Assembly: GCF_000935125.1 (NCBI RefSeq)
Contig: NZ_JRKI01000027.1
Coordinates: forward strand, 62,001-126,000
Direction of reading: 5' to 3'
Origin: Streptomyces natalensis ATCC 27448
Lineage (GTDB): Bacteria > Actinomycetota > Actinomycetes > Streptomycetales > Streptomycetaceae
DNA length: 64,000 nt
Shown here: piece after piece, positions 18,086 through 25,769 of the stretch
How the letters are laid out: the number at the start of each line of letters is the position of its first letter
How positions within the stretch are numbered: position 1 is the first letter of the stretch
Notes under the pieces: model-generated
The model's input: the letters and a program-made list of their open reading frames with translations, nothing else
Databases searched by the model: none
What the model was told of the DNA's origin: nothing
Position numbers and translations under genes: made by a program

Positions 18086-18352
18086 GGTCTCTCCAGGGGT
18101 ACGCACAGAGGGGTTTGAGGGGATTCATGCGGGGCCGCACAGGGGATGCACGTGGGGGGTGGGCACTTGTCCGGCGACTCGTGCGACAAGTGGGGCCTCA
18201 GTAGGCCCACCGATGGTGTACATCAGGTGAACATTGAATCAACTAATGACTCCGATCCCCTCACAATCGCAGCTCGCAGAGGTCCTCACGGCATCTCGTC
18301 CAGGCCGGTCGCGCTACACGCTTTGCACACAACTCCACGCGAGAAAGGAAGC

Positions 18353-18418
18353 ATGGCGACGCCACACATGGAGATCGCCGCAGAAGGGCTGAGGCGGGCG
18401 ATCGACCGCGAGAGCTAG
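18353..18418 (+). CDS. Possible 21-codon peptide upstream of the SufR-like regulator
   Basis: ATG preceded by AGAAAGGAAG encodes MATPHMEIAAEGLRRAIDRE plus Ser, then stops. Good RBS and GC-biased codons make translation plausible. It may be the start of a truncated gene or a genuine small peptide. It lies in the 513-nt interval 18086-18598, which otherwise shows no gene. Confidence 0.3.
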   Translation: MATPHMEIAAEGLRRAIDRES

Positions 18419-18598
18419 AGGGCCAATGAAGATCTTGGGGTCGGGCGGTGAGGAACCGCAAGGGTCTGGCCCCTCGGCCGTGCCTGGGGCCGGCGTCGTG
18501 GGGTGATGGGGCGGCCGTGTCCGACGGGTCGAGTACGGCCCGGCGGGGCTGCGACCCGCCCTTCTATCTCGAACCTGTGTTGTTCCTAGAATGGCCGG

Positions 18599-19306
18599 GT
18601 GGAAGACATCGACGCGATCGCGGCGTTGCAGGACCCGGTCCGGCGCCGTCTGTACGAGTACGTGGTGGCACAGGGCCGTGAGGTCGGCCGCAACGAGGCC
18701 GCCGAGGCGGCCGGGGTGGGGCGCACGCTCGCCGCACATCACCTGGACAAACTGACCGAGGCCGGGCTGCTGGAGAGCGGCAGCCGCCGCCTGACGGGCC
18801 GTTCGGGGCCGGGAGCGGGCCGTCCCGCCAAGGTGTACACGCGGGCGCGGGCCGAACGGGCGGTGTCGTTGCCCGCCCGCGACTACCGCACCGCCGCCGA
18901 ACTGCTCGCCGAGGCCGCCGAACAGGCCGGTCTCGACGCCGGACTCTGCGCGGCCGCGCGCCGCCGGGGCGAGGCCCTGCGCGGTTCGGCGGCGCCCTGC
19001 AGCGGCCTCGAAGAGGCCTTGGCGATGCTGGCCGCCCGCGGCTACGAACCGCACCTGGAAAGCACCGCGAGCATCCAGGACGCCGAAGGCGCCAAGGAGA
19101 CGACCGGGGAAGCCGCGGCGGTCGTGCGTATGCGCAACTGCCCCTTCCACGCCGTCGCCGAACGTTTCCCGCCGCTCGTCTGCGGCATGAATCTCGCCCT
19201 GCTGGAGGGGCTGCTCGGCACGGACGGTCCCGTCCGCGCCCGCATGGACGCCCGGCCGGGGGCGTGCTGCGTGGTGGTCGAGAGTTCTAAAACCAATATC
19301 CATTGA
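18599..19306 (+). CDS. ArsR/SufR-like HTH regulator with C-terminal cysteine cluster
   Basis: 235 residues. An N-terminal winged HTH (DPVRRRLYEYVV; RTLAAHHLDKLTEAGLL; GRPAKVY) is followed by a helical region and a C-terminal NCPFHAVAERFPPLVCGMNLALLEG...GACCVVVES. Cys pairs spaced like this bind a Fe-S cluster in SufR-type (COG2345) repressors. The GTG start is only 6 nt after TAGAAT, a good -10 element, so the mRNA is probably leaderless. The next gene (DUF3291) begins ~26-32 nt after its stop and is likely co-transcribed. The last residues (SKTNIH) come from an unusually A/T-rich patch. Confidence 0.75.
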   Translation: MEDIDAIAALQDPVRRRLYEYVVAQGREVGRNEAAEAAGVGRTLAAHHLDKLTEAGLLESGSRRLTGRSGPGAGRPAKVYTRARAERAVSLPARDYRTAAELLAEAAEQAGLDAGLCAAARRRGEALRGSAAPCSGLEEALAMLAARGYEPHLESTASIQDAEGAKETTGEAAAVVRMRNCPFHAVAERFPPLVCGMNLALLEGLLGTDGPVRARMDARPGACCVVVESSKTNIH

Positions 19307-19337
19307 CGTAGAAAGGTGCCCGTGCTGGGATGTGACC

Positions 19338-19838
19338 ATGACTGCATCCGTGCATGCCGCCCACCTCGCCCAACTCAACGTCGCCACGCTGCTGCACCCC
19401 CTCGACGACCCGCGCATAGCGCCGTTCGTCGAGATGCTCGACCCGGTCAACACCGCCGCCGACGGCGCGCCCGGCTTCGTGTGGCGGCTCGTGGAGGAAG
19501 GCGCGGCCGACGCCACCGCCCTGCGCCCGGCGGGCGAGGACGTCATCATCAACCTGACGGTGTGGGAGACCCCGGAGGCACTGTGGGACTTCGCCTACCG
19601 CAGCGGGCACCTGGAGGCGATGCGGCGGCGGCGCGAATGGTTCCAACGGCACGTCGAGGCACACCTGGTGCTCTGGTGGGTCCCCGCCGGTCACCTCCCG
19701 ACCGTCGGCGAGGCCCTGGAACGGCTGGCGGACCTGCGAGCCCATGGCCCGTCCCCGCGCGCGTTCACCTTCGCCTCCTCCTACACCGCCGCCGAGGCCG
19801 CCCAGCACCTTCAGCCCGTGCGGCCGGGGAAGCCCTAG
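19338..19838 (+). CDS. DUF3291 domain protein
   Basis: 166 residues from the ATG at 19338; a GTG two codons upstream (19332) is also possible. The sequence HLAQLNVATLLHPLDDPRIAPF at the start, GFVWRLVEEG and IINLTVWETPEALWDFAYRSGH in the middle, and LVLWWVPAGHLPTVGEALERL are the signature of DUF3291, a dimeric alpha/beta-barrel-like (ABM-related) fold of unknown activity. It follows the SufR-like regulator closely and may be its target. Confidence 0.8.
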   Translation: MTASVHAAHLAQLNVATLLHPLDDPRIAPFVEMLDPVNTAADGAPGFVWRLVEEGAADATALRPAGEDVIINLTVWETPEALWDFAYRSGHLEAMRRRREWFQRHVEAHLVLWWVPAGHLPTVGEALERLADLRAHGPSPRAFTFASSYTAAEAAQHLQPVRPGKP

Positions 19839-19856
19839 ACACTCTCCGACAGGACC

Positions 19857-19982
19857 TCACCGGAGCCGTAGCCGGATCGCGGCGAGGGTGAACGTGCCCT
19901 GGAAGACGTACGCTCTCTTGTCGCATCTGGCTGCTACGACCCGAAAACCCTTGAGAGCGTTGGCTGTTCGTACGAATTCGTT
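19857..19982 (-). pseudogene. C-terminal fragment of an IS5-family transposase
   Basis: The minus-strand reading ALKGFRVVAARCDKRAYVFQ followed by GTFTLAAIRLRLR matches the conserved end of IS5-type DDE transposases (KxxRxxATRYDKxAxxYxxxxxLAAxxxWLR). Only ~42 residues remain, with no DDE catalytic residues and no visible terminal repeats. It marks an old insertion. Confidence 0.7.
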
Positions 19983-20352
19983 CGAGTCGGAGACGGCGCG
20001 AAGGGGCCGACGCGAAGGGGCCGACGCAAGCCGGCTCCTGTTGCAGCTACACCGAGGACCGAGACCCAGGCTCGACGCGATCGGCCGCACCTGAAGGTGT
20101 GAACTGCCGCACGACTCTCAGGCCGCCGACCGGCCTCCCCCGGTTGTCACGAGCGGCGGGCCAGGAAGCGCTTGAGTACGTCGAGCCAAGCGGTGTTGTT
20201 GGTGCCGTGTGGGCGACTTCCCGCTCTCCCTCGTCCGTGCCCCGGGCCGGCAGGATATGCAGCAATGACGAACGACCACGGAACCCATGCCGCGTAGGCC
20301 GCCTCGCAACGTCCGAGCTGGGCTCCCCGGCCGCCGACCGGACCGTGATGCG

Positions 20353-20709
20353 GTGACCGACATTGACGGCTTGTCCGCGCGGACCATGTCCGAGATCCGG
20401 CGGATCGAGCGCACGCGCACTTACCTGGAACCGGGCCAGACAGTCGCGGCGGTGCGACTGTGGAAGGAGCATGTGCGGCTCCCTAAGCGCCAGTTGTGGC
20501 TCGACTGGGAGTGGGGTGACGAGCTGCACTGGGACTGCTACGGAAATCCTTTCCACGCCAGGGACCTCCTGGAGGACATGGTCAACGCCCTTCCGGCCCG
20601 CAGCGCGGTGGAGCTTCGCAGGCTGGTCGAGCGGCTCGACGCGCTGGCCGGACGCCAGGACGTACCGCGCCGGGTGCCGCCGGCGGTACCGCCGTGGAGT
20701 GTGCGGTGA
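20353..20709 (+). CDS. Hypothetical protein, acidic/aromatic, first gene of a coupled pair
   Basis: 118 residues from a GTG (VTDIDGLSARTMSEIRRIER); an internal ATG 11 codons in is an alternative. The centre is rich in Trp and acidic residues (LWLDWEWGDELHWDCYGNPF). The second half is helical (LLEDMVNALPARSAVELRRLVERLDALAG). I recognise no named domain. Its TGA overlaps the GTG of the next frame by 3 nt, which indicates coupled translation. The 370 nt upstream of its start (19983-20352) hold no gene I can support. Confidence 0.55.
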   Translation: MTDIDGLSARTMSEIRRIERTRTYLEPGQTVAAVRLWKEHVRLPKRQLWLDWEWGDELHWDCYGNPFHARDLLEDMVNALPARSAVELRRLVERLDALAGRQDVPRRVPPAVPPWSVR

Positions 20710-21178
20710 CCGCGCCCGTACCACTGCGGGAAGCGTTCCCGCCTTCGCTCACCCAGGACGTCGAGGCGGTAACCGCCATCATGCCGACCTCCTGGCTGTC
20801 GCCCACGGCGCTTTCCGCTGATGTGCCTGGCAACGCCGTGAGCATTCCCTACCGGATCTACCACGAGGAGCCGCCCGTCGAGGCGGAGAAAGCTCTCAGC
20901 CGGACGCAGCGGGCGGTCCTCGACTGCCTGTACTCGCGGCACCACAACGGCAGGGTCCGGCAGCGCTGCGTCGAGAAGCGGCCCGGCCGCGCGGCCGAGA
21001 CTGTCCTTCGCATCGCATCGACGTACACCGAGCAGCATGAGGGCCCAGGCGGCGGGGAATGCGGTCGCTTCGAAAACTGGGCAGCTCCCTCCCAAACCAG
21101 CACGGGGCATGGGGGGGGTGGAGTCCGCGTGACGCGGACGGCTGTGATCGACGCCGTCGATGATCCCCGGCCGGCAGT

Positions 21179-21214
21179 AAATGGGTTGGGCCCGCCGACC
21201 CCCGCTGGTACCGT
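21179..21214 (+). promoter_or_regulatory. Candidate WblC/WhiB7-type promoter of the leader-GNAT unit
   Basis: TTGGGC at 21186-21191 and TACCGT at 21209-21214 are separated by exactly 17 nt. AAAT at 21179-21182 ends 3 bp before the -35. An A/T-rich patch 3 bp upstream of a weak -35 is the known architecture of WhiB7/WblC-dependent promoters. The assignment is inferred; the motif is short. Confidence 0.45.
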
Positions 21215-21251
21215 CTGGGCAGCCGTGAGACAACGCAAGGAGGTGAGACCC

Positions 21252-21305
21252 ATGAAGGCTGTATCCATGTGGGTGCTCCCCCTTTTCGTCACGGTGGGCG
21301 ATTGA
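21252..21305 (+). CDS. 17-residue leader peptide upstream of a GNAT gene
   Basis: ATG at 21252 follows AAGGAGGTGA, which is fully complementary to the 16S anti-Shine-Dalgarno tail, at 5-nt spacing. The peptide is MKAVSMWVLPLFVTVGD. Its stop is 53 nt before the GNAT start, and the hairpin that can mask the GNAT RBS begins 2 nt after the stop. An exceptionally strong RBS on a tiny hydrophobic peptide before an acetyltransferase is typical of ribosome-stalling attenuators such as those of erm and other resistance genes. Confidence 0.65.
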   Translation: MKAVSMWVLPLFVTVGD

Positions 21306-21307
21306 CG

Positions 21308-21359
21308 TAGGTGTCGCCGGGAGCGCCTCAGACAAGGCACTCCTGAGAGGCAACACCTA
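21308..21359 (+). promoter_or_regulatory. Hairpin able to sequester the GNAT RBS and start codon
   Basis: TAGGTGT (21308-21314) pairs perfectly with ACACCTA (21353-21359), whose last base is the A of the GNAT ATG. Inside, CTCAG (21327-21331) can pair with CTGAG (21343-21347), covering part of the GAGAGG RBS (21345-21350). An alternative inner stem GGAGCGCCT/AGGCACTCC leaves the RBS free. Two mutually exclusive inner stems fit a translational attenuator. Confidence 0.6.
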
Positions 21360-22156
21360 TGAACTTTGTGCATTCCACTTCGGGCACGGGCAACAACGCG
21401 GTCGCGGTCACGCGGGTTTCGGACATGCAGTGGCACGCCATGGAGGACGACCGGACGGTCGCTCGCGGCGACGCTTCGCGCCGACCCGACGGGCGGCTCT
21501 TCGTCAGCATCGACGCGTGGCACAGCGCGGTCTTCGACCGCATGGCCAATGCGATGCTGGCGGACCTGCCCACACCGCTGTACACCGTCGTCGACGAGGC
21601 CGACACCGACTCAAGGTCCGCCTGGGAGCGGGTCGGCTTCGCCGCCGCCCGTCGCGAGTGGGGCTATGTCGTGCCCACCGATCCGCAGGTCACCGGGCTC
21701 GGCTCGGTGCGCCCCCCGTCGGGCGTGACGATCGTGCCCGCCGGTGATGCGGACGAGGGCCCGCTGCGAGCCCTGGACCGCATCATCCGCGACGAGGTCG
21801 AGGCCGCAGTCGGATGGCAGACGATGCCGGCCGAGGTGCTGCCCCGCCCGGCGGGGACCACCGTGATCGATCCGTCGAAGTACGCGGTGGCGCGGCACTT
21901 GGACCAGTACGTGGGACTGGTCCGGGTCGCACCGCTGACCCGGCAGCCACGGATCGGGCTGATCGCCGTCCGGGCCGACCGGCACCGCCGCGGCATCGCC
22001 CGGTCGCTGCTGGCTCACGCGCTGGGTTCGCTGTATGGCTCCGGGGCCGCCGCGGCATGGGCTGAGGTGGATGAGTCCAATGCGGCGGCCACCGCCCTCT
22101 TCGAGGGCATCGGTGCCCGGCGCGCGGCCGGCACGCTGGAGCTCGTCCGCCGCTGA
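21359..22156 (+). CDS. GNAT-family N-acetyltransferase under leader-peptide control
   Basis: 265 residues. The acetyl-CoA-binding core is at ~200-250: QPRIGLIAVRADRHRRGIAR (R/Q-x-x-G-x-A motif) then SLLAHALGSLY and WAEVDESNAAATALFEGIGA. The N-terminal half looks like a degenerate second GNAT lobe (MQWHAMEDDRTVARGD...WERVGFAAARREWGYV). It transfers an acetyl group from acetyl-CoA to an amine. The substrate is unknown, but the attenuator-like leader and candidate WblC promoter suggest an antibiotic-response role. The RBS is GAGAGG, located inside the hairpin. Confidence 0.8.
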   Translation: MNFVHSTSGTGNNAVAVTRVSDMQWHAMEDDRTVARGDASRRPDGRLFVSIDAWHSAVFDRMANAMLADLPTPLYTVVDEADTDSRSAWERVGFAAARREWGYVVPTDPQVTGLGSVRPPSGVTIVPAGDADEGPLRALDRIIRDEVEAAVGWQTMPAEVLPRPAGTTVIDPSKYAVARHLDQYVGLVRVAPLTRQPRIGLIAVRADRHRRGIARSLLAHALGSLYGSGAAAAWAEVDESNAAATALFEGIGARRAAGTLELVRR

Positions 22157-22289
22157 TGCTCAGCCACGCCACACCTGGCGAACCGGGCCGAGTCCGATGC
22201 AGGCACGATCACGGCCGCTCCGACGGGCGGGCAAACCGCCTTCGTTTCCTACCGCATACACCGTCACAGAACGAAAGAAGTGAGAGACC

Positions 22290-22514
22290 ATGACAAAAAC
22301 AGCAGGGGGCGTAGAAGTCGAAGGCACCGTCATCGAGTGCCTGCGCAATGCCACCTTCAAGGTGGAGCTCCAGAACGGGCACACCGTGCTCGCCCACATC
22401 AGCGGGAAGATCCGGAAGAACTACATCAAGATCCTCCCGTACGACCGAGTGCTCGTGGAACTCAGTCCCTACGACCTCACCCGCGGCCGCATCCGGTACC
22501 GGTACCGGTCGTAG
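22290..22514 (+). CDS. infA: Translation initiation factor IF-1 (stand-alone paralogue)
   Basis: 74 residues with the S1/OB-fold of IF-1: GGVEVEGTVIECLRNATFKV, NGHTVLAHISGKIRKNYIKI, LPYDRVLVELSPYDLTRGRI. IF-1 binds the A site of the 30S subunit during initiation. Streptomyces keep the main infA with rpmJ/rpsM/rpsK; here no ribosomal genes are nearby, so this is an extra copy, as found in several actinomycetes. The RBS (GAAGTGAGAG) is only moderate. Confidence 0.92.
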   Translation: MTKTAGGVEVEGTVIECLRNATFKVELQNGHTVLAHISGKIRKNYIKILPYDRVLVELSPYDLTRGRIRYRYRS

Positions 22515-22678
22515 CGGAAGAGGCCGGCCGGGTCAGCGCGTGGGGACGAGCCCCGCGCTGGTCGGCCGGCCCCTCCCACCCCCGTGTCACCGCCGGGTGC
22601 CCGGCACACCACGTCACGGCGTCGGATCGCGATGCGTGGGTCGGCGGTGGCACGGGTGCGGGTTCCGCCCACACCGCC

Positions 22679-22789
22679 GATGGTCACCGCCGATGCGTCA
22701 CCGCTGATGCATCACCGCTGATGCATCACGGCCGATGAGTCGCGACCGATGAGTCGCGACCGATGCGACACGGCCGATGACTTCCGCCT
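22679..22789. repeat. Eight-copy degenerate 14-bp tandem repeat
   Basis: GATG recurs at 22679, 22692, 22706, 22720, 22734, 22748, 22762 and 22776, i.e. with a 14-bp period (first step 13). The consensus is GATGMRTCRCSRCY; units such as GATGCATCACCGCT and GATGAGTCGCGACC repeat exactly. The array ends just before TATATA at 22803 and the start of the SRPBCC gene, so it lies in the promoter zone. Confidence 0.8.
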
Positions 22790-22851
22790 CCCCGCGTCGT
22801 CTGTATATAGGGAACGTCGCCCTTCCGCGCCTGCGGGAGGCCCGAGACAAG

Positions 22852-23349
22852 ATGACAAGGAGCGTGCACACCGTGGACCAGGAGAACGTGAGCGCCACCC
22901 TGACCGTCGCCGTACCCGCCGCGAAGGTCTTCGCGGTGCTGGCGGACCCAACAACCCATGCTGCGATCGATGGCACCGGGTGGGTTCAGGAAGCCGTCGA
23001 CCGTGCGCCGCTGACCGAGGTGGGGCAGATCTTCCGGATGGCCATGTACCACCCCAACCATCCGGACGGTGACTACCAGACGGCCAACAAGGTCCAGGTG
23101 CTCGACCCGCCACACGCCATCGGCTGGCTGACGGGAACGGAGAAGGACGACGGTCGCCTGGAGTTCGGCGGCTGGCTCTGGCGTTACGACCTCGCACCGC
23201 TCGGCCCGTCCGAGACGGAGGTAACACTCACCTACGACTGGTCGGCGGTGCCGCAGTCCATCCGGGAGTACCTCCAGTTCCCGCCGTTCGGCCCCGAGCA
23301 TCTCACCAACTCGCTGCACCACCTGGCCGAGCTTGTCTCCGTTAGGTGA
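22852..23349 (+). CDS. SRPBCC (START/Bet v1-like) family protein
   Basis: 165 residues. The N-terminus (VSATLTVAVPAAKVFAVLAD), the long beta-sheet middle and EVTLTYDWSAVPQSIREYLQ near the end match the SRPBCC ligand-binding fold, used for polyketide cyclases, lipid transfer or coenzyme binding. The ATG at 22852 has GGGAGG at 11 nt; GTG at 22873 with AAGGAG at 10 nt is an equally good alternative. TATATA at 22803 may be its -10. Ligand unknown. Confidence 0.75.
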   Translation: MTRSVHTVDQENVSATLTVAVPAAKVFAVLADPTTHAAIDGTGWVQEAVDRAPLTEVGQIFRMAMYHPNHPDGDYQTANKVQVLDPPHAIGWLTGTEKDDGRLEFGGWLWRYDLAPLGPSETEVTLTYDWSAVPQSIREYLQFPPFGPEHLTNSLHHLAELVSVR

Positions 23350-23549
23350 TGACGCTGCACCTGTCCGAGGGCCGCACCGCCGGACACGTCCGCGACGCCG
23401 TTCTCAAACCCGTCCAAACGCAGCCGGCCCGGTGGTGCAGTGCCCCGAGTCCGAGCCAACTCCCTCACCACGGGCTGACCGCTCCCCCGGCCCTTCCTCG
23501 ATGAGCAGCCGAGCAATCGCTTGGCAGACCTCGGCGGAGAGATCATCAT

Positions 23550-24092
23550 GTGGGGATGTCTGACTTGCCATCCTCCGTAGCACCGACGGCAGTGCGGCTC
23601 CCTCGGTACACGAAGACGGACCAGGAGGAGATCCTCGGCGACGGCGCCGATCCCTTCGGTGTTGCCGCAACCGGCTTGACCTGGCTGCCAAAAGAAGAGC
23701 ACTTCGGAATCAGACACGGCAACCGACTTGTGGCACACGCCGGCCTGCTACGGCTGCCTGTCGCGATCGGCAACGCCGAAACAGAGGTGGTGGGCGTCGG
23801 TGGAGTGGCTGTCGCACCCGACATGCAAGGCCAGGGGCTGGCCCGGCTCGTGGTCACAGCGGCACTCGACCACGCCCGCGCGATGGGCCCTCAGCACGCA
23901 CTCCTGTTTTGCCGGCCTCCCCTCGTCCCGCTGTACCAACGCCTCGGATGGCACCAGCTGGACAAGGACGTCCTCGTCGAACAACCCGCAAACCGCTTGG
24001 TGACCATGCCGCTACGGACCATGGTGACACCCCTGCACGACAACGCACACTGGCCGTCAGAGCCAGTGCGTCTGTTCTCCCTCCCGATGTGA
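23550..24092 (+). CDS. GNAT-family N-acetyltransferase
   Basis: 180 residues from GTG 23550 (GGAGAG RBS, 8-nt spacing); ATG at 23556 is also possible. Motif A is GVGGVAVAPDMQGQGLARLV (the QGQGLA loop binds acetyl-CoA pyrophosphate), followed by LDHARAMG and LYQRLGWHQLDKDV, the usual GNAT ending with Tyr as likely general acid. It is a single-domain cytoplasmic acetyltransferase with unknown acceptor. No operon partner. Confidence 0.8.
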   Translation: MGMSDLPSSVAPTAVRLPRYTKTDQEEILGDGADPFGVAATGLTWLPKEEHFGIRHGNRLVAHAGLLRLPVAIGNAETEVVGVGGVAVAPDMQGQGLARLVVTAALDHARAMGPQHALLFCRPPLVPLYQRLGWHQLDKDVLVEQPANRLVTMPLRTMVTPLHDNAHWPSEPVRLFSLPM

Positions 24093-25235
24093 CGGCCCCC
24101 TTCCACGAGGGCCGCCCAGCGTGCCGACAGAGGTCCAACCAGGCCGCACCGGTGTCAGTTCTCGCCGACATTTTCCCACTCTGCGATCAACAAGCGCCGC
24201 CCGAACCCGGCAACGATCGATTGTCGGCTGCCGTTACGAAGCCGACCATGCGCGGGGCTCTCCCTTCCTGGTCCGTGGGGTCGTCGCAGATCCCGCACCA
24301 CGCCCACGCGCAGCAGTCGATACACCGTCAGAAGTCAGGGGCGGCACCGTACAGACGAACGGGATGTACGCATACGCCAACAGCCTGTTCCACAACAGTG
24401 GGCACCGCCAGGCACGTCCCCAGTGAAGGACGCCCAGGACGCAGTCGTCGGGGATTCCTGAGGAAACACGCCGCGGATTCGTCAAGGTCACGCTCCGCTT
24501 GTCCAGGGCGCACCACTGAGGTTTGGGCTGCTTACCGGATTGCGTTGCCAGCTAGCCGACCCGCATGCTGCGGACGAGCAGGCATTCCCCGTGCCTCACG
24601 GCGCCGGCGCAATGCTGGCACCGCAATGCGATTCGGATGCGAATATCGACGTCATCGCGCCCGGCGTACACGCAGGTGATTTTCAAGAACATCATTCTTA
24701 TTACGGTCCGGCAGCAGCGTTGCCTGGAGGCCGAGTCCGTCGAGGACAGGTAGCCAGTCGCGTGCCCTCTAGTTGGATGCGCCCATGGCGCCTGGCAGTC
24801 CGCCTGGCGCACCGGACTTCGTGCAGCACATGCGACATCAGGGCGTGCAGGTCGGCCTGCATTTCGGTGGCACGAGGCCGCAGTTCGGGGCCCTGGTGAG
24901 CGCTGTGGCGGGGGTGAAGGCGAGCCAGAGGGCGGGCTCCTGGCGGCGGGCCTCGGCCAGGTGGAGGAACTTCGGTCGGGAGTTCTTCTGTTCCGGCCCG
25001 GCGGCCGGTGCGGCCGCCGGGAACCGGGTGGGGACGCTTCTCAACCCCACGTTGGGCGGCCCCTGATCCGTCTCGCCCTTCCGACTCCGTCCAGAAGGGC
25101 GGCAGTCCACTTGAGGGACCATCTCGTTATCTGGCGCGTCGTCCCACGTTGTTACGCGATATTCGCACTACCCTTTCGTAACTGTACGAAGGCGATCAGT
25201 TACTGATCGCATCAGTTCGATCTACCGGAGATGAA
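24093..25235. other. 1.1-kb stretch without an intact gene
   Basis: Codon use is unbiased in all frames. One minus-strand segment (~24790-25010) reads as two adjacent frames, FLHLAEARRQEPALWLAFTP and RPRATEMQADLHALMSHVLH, that would join through one frameshift; this may be a decayed gene. I do not recognise it. The last 60 nt are the promoter and RBS zone of the secreted-protein gene. Confidence 0.4.
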
Positions 25236-25550
25236 ATGCGCAAGCTTCGCAAGGCCGCCGTTGTGATCGCCGCCCTTGGCGCCACCAGCCTCCTCGGTGC
25301 CGGCTCCGCCTACGCCGACGGCGGGTACGGCGGCGGCATGGGCGGCGGCACGTTCAACGTCAAACAGGGCAGCCAATGCCGGTCGCACGACCTGAACGTC
25401 GACGTCCTCGGCGAGGTCGGGCTCGTCAACGGCCTGCTGGGCAACGCGCTCGGCGGCGAGGGTAACGCCGGCTCGCAGGACACCAAGATGGGCTCGTCCA
25501 TGGGCTGCAACAACTCCTTCGCCGACAAGGGAGGCAAGGGGGACGAGTAA
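25236..25550 (+). CDS. Small secreted protein
   Basis: 104 residues. A clear Sec signal peptide (MRKLRKAAVVIAALGATSLL, then GAGSAYA-D cleavage) is followed by a Gly-rich stretch and a conserved-looking core (SQCRSHDLNVDVLGEVGLVN; GLLGNALGGEGNAGSQDTKM; GSSMGCNNS) with two cysteines that could form a disulphide. Paralogues of this kind are common in Streptomyces; the function is unknown. The repeated Asn/Gly-rich core resembles small cell-surface proteins. A strong hairpin follows the gene. Confidence 0.75.
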   Translation: MRKLRKAAVVIAALGATSLLGAGSAYADGGYGGGMGGGTFNVKQGSQCRSHDLNVDVLGEVGLVNGLLGNALGGEGNAGSQDTKMGSSMGCNNSFADKGGKGDE

Positions 25551-25569
25551 GCAGGAAGACGTGGACTGA

Positions 25570-25617
25570 CACAGGGTCCCGGCGTCTGGGCCACAGGCCC
25601 GGCGCCGGGGCCCTGTG
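25570..25617 (+). terminator. Hairpin terminator after the secreted-protein gene
   Basis: CACAGGGTCCCGGCG (25570-25584) and CGCCGGGGCCCTGTG (25603-25617) form a 15-bp stem with one G-U pair and an 18-nt loop, starting 19 nt after the stop codon. Confidence 0.7.
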
Positions 25618-25769
25618 GTGATCCGACTATCGACTCATCACATGAGATGGCGTCTTAAAGGGCATCTGAACTGGGCTTCGGGCCGATCGTGCACCGACGG
25701 TTCACCGAGCGGACCGTCCGTCCCCTCTCGATCGGGATCTCCGCCGAGCATGCACGACAGCCAGGGCTT

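Larger units (their letters stand above)
20706..21305 (+). pseudogene. Hypothetical protein, C-terminally truncated or degenerate
   Basis: The first ~90 residues look like a real Streptomyces protein (VSIPYRIYHEEPPVEAEKAL; SRTQRAVLDCLYSRHHNGRV; RQRCVEK). After residue ~95 the composition becomes Gly/Pro/Thr-rich with unbiased codons, so the original C-terminus seems lost. The open frame happens to run on through the leader peptide at 21252-21305. The GTG start overlaps the stop of the preceding gene. Confidence 0.5.

Noticed and set aside
22679..22789. CRISPR-like array
   Set aside because: Period of 14 bp with no spacers and drifting units; it is a simple tandem repeat.
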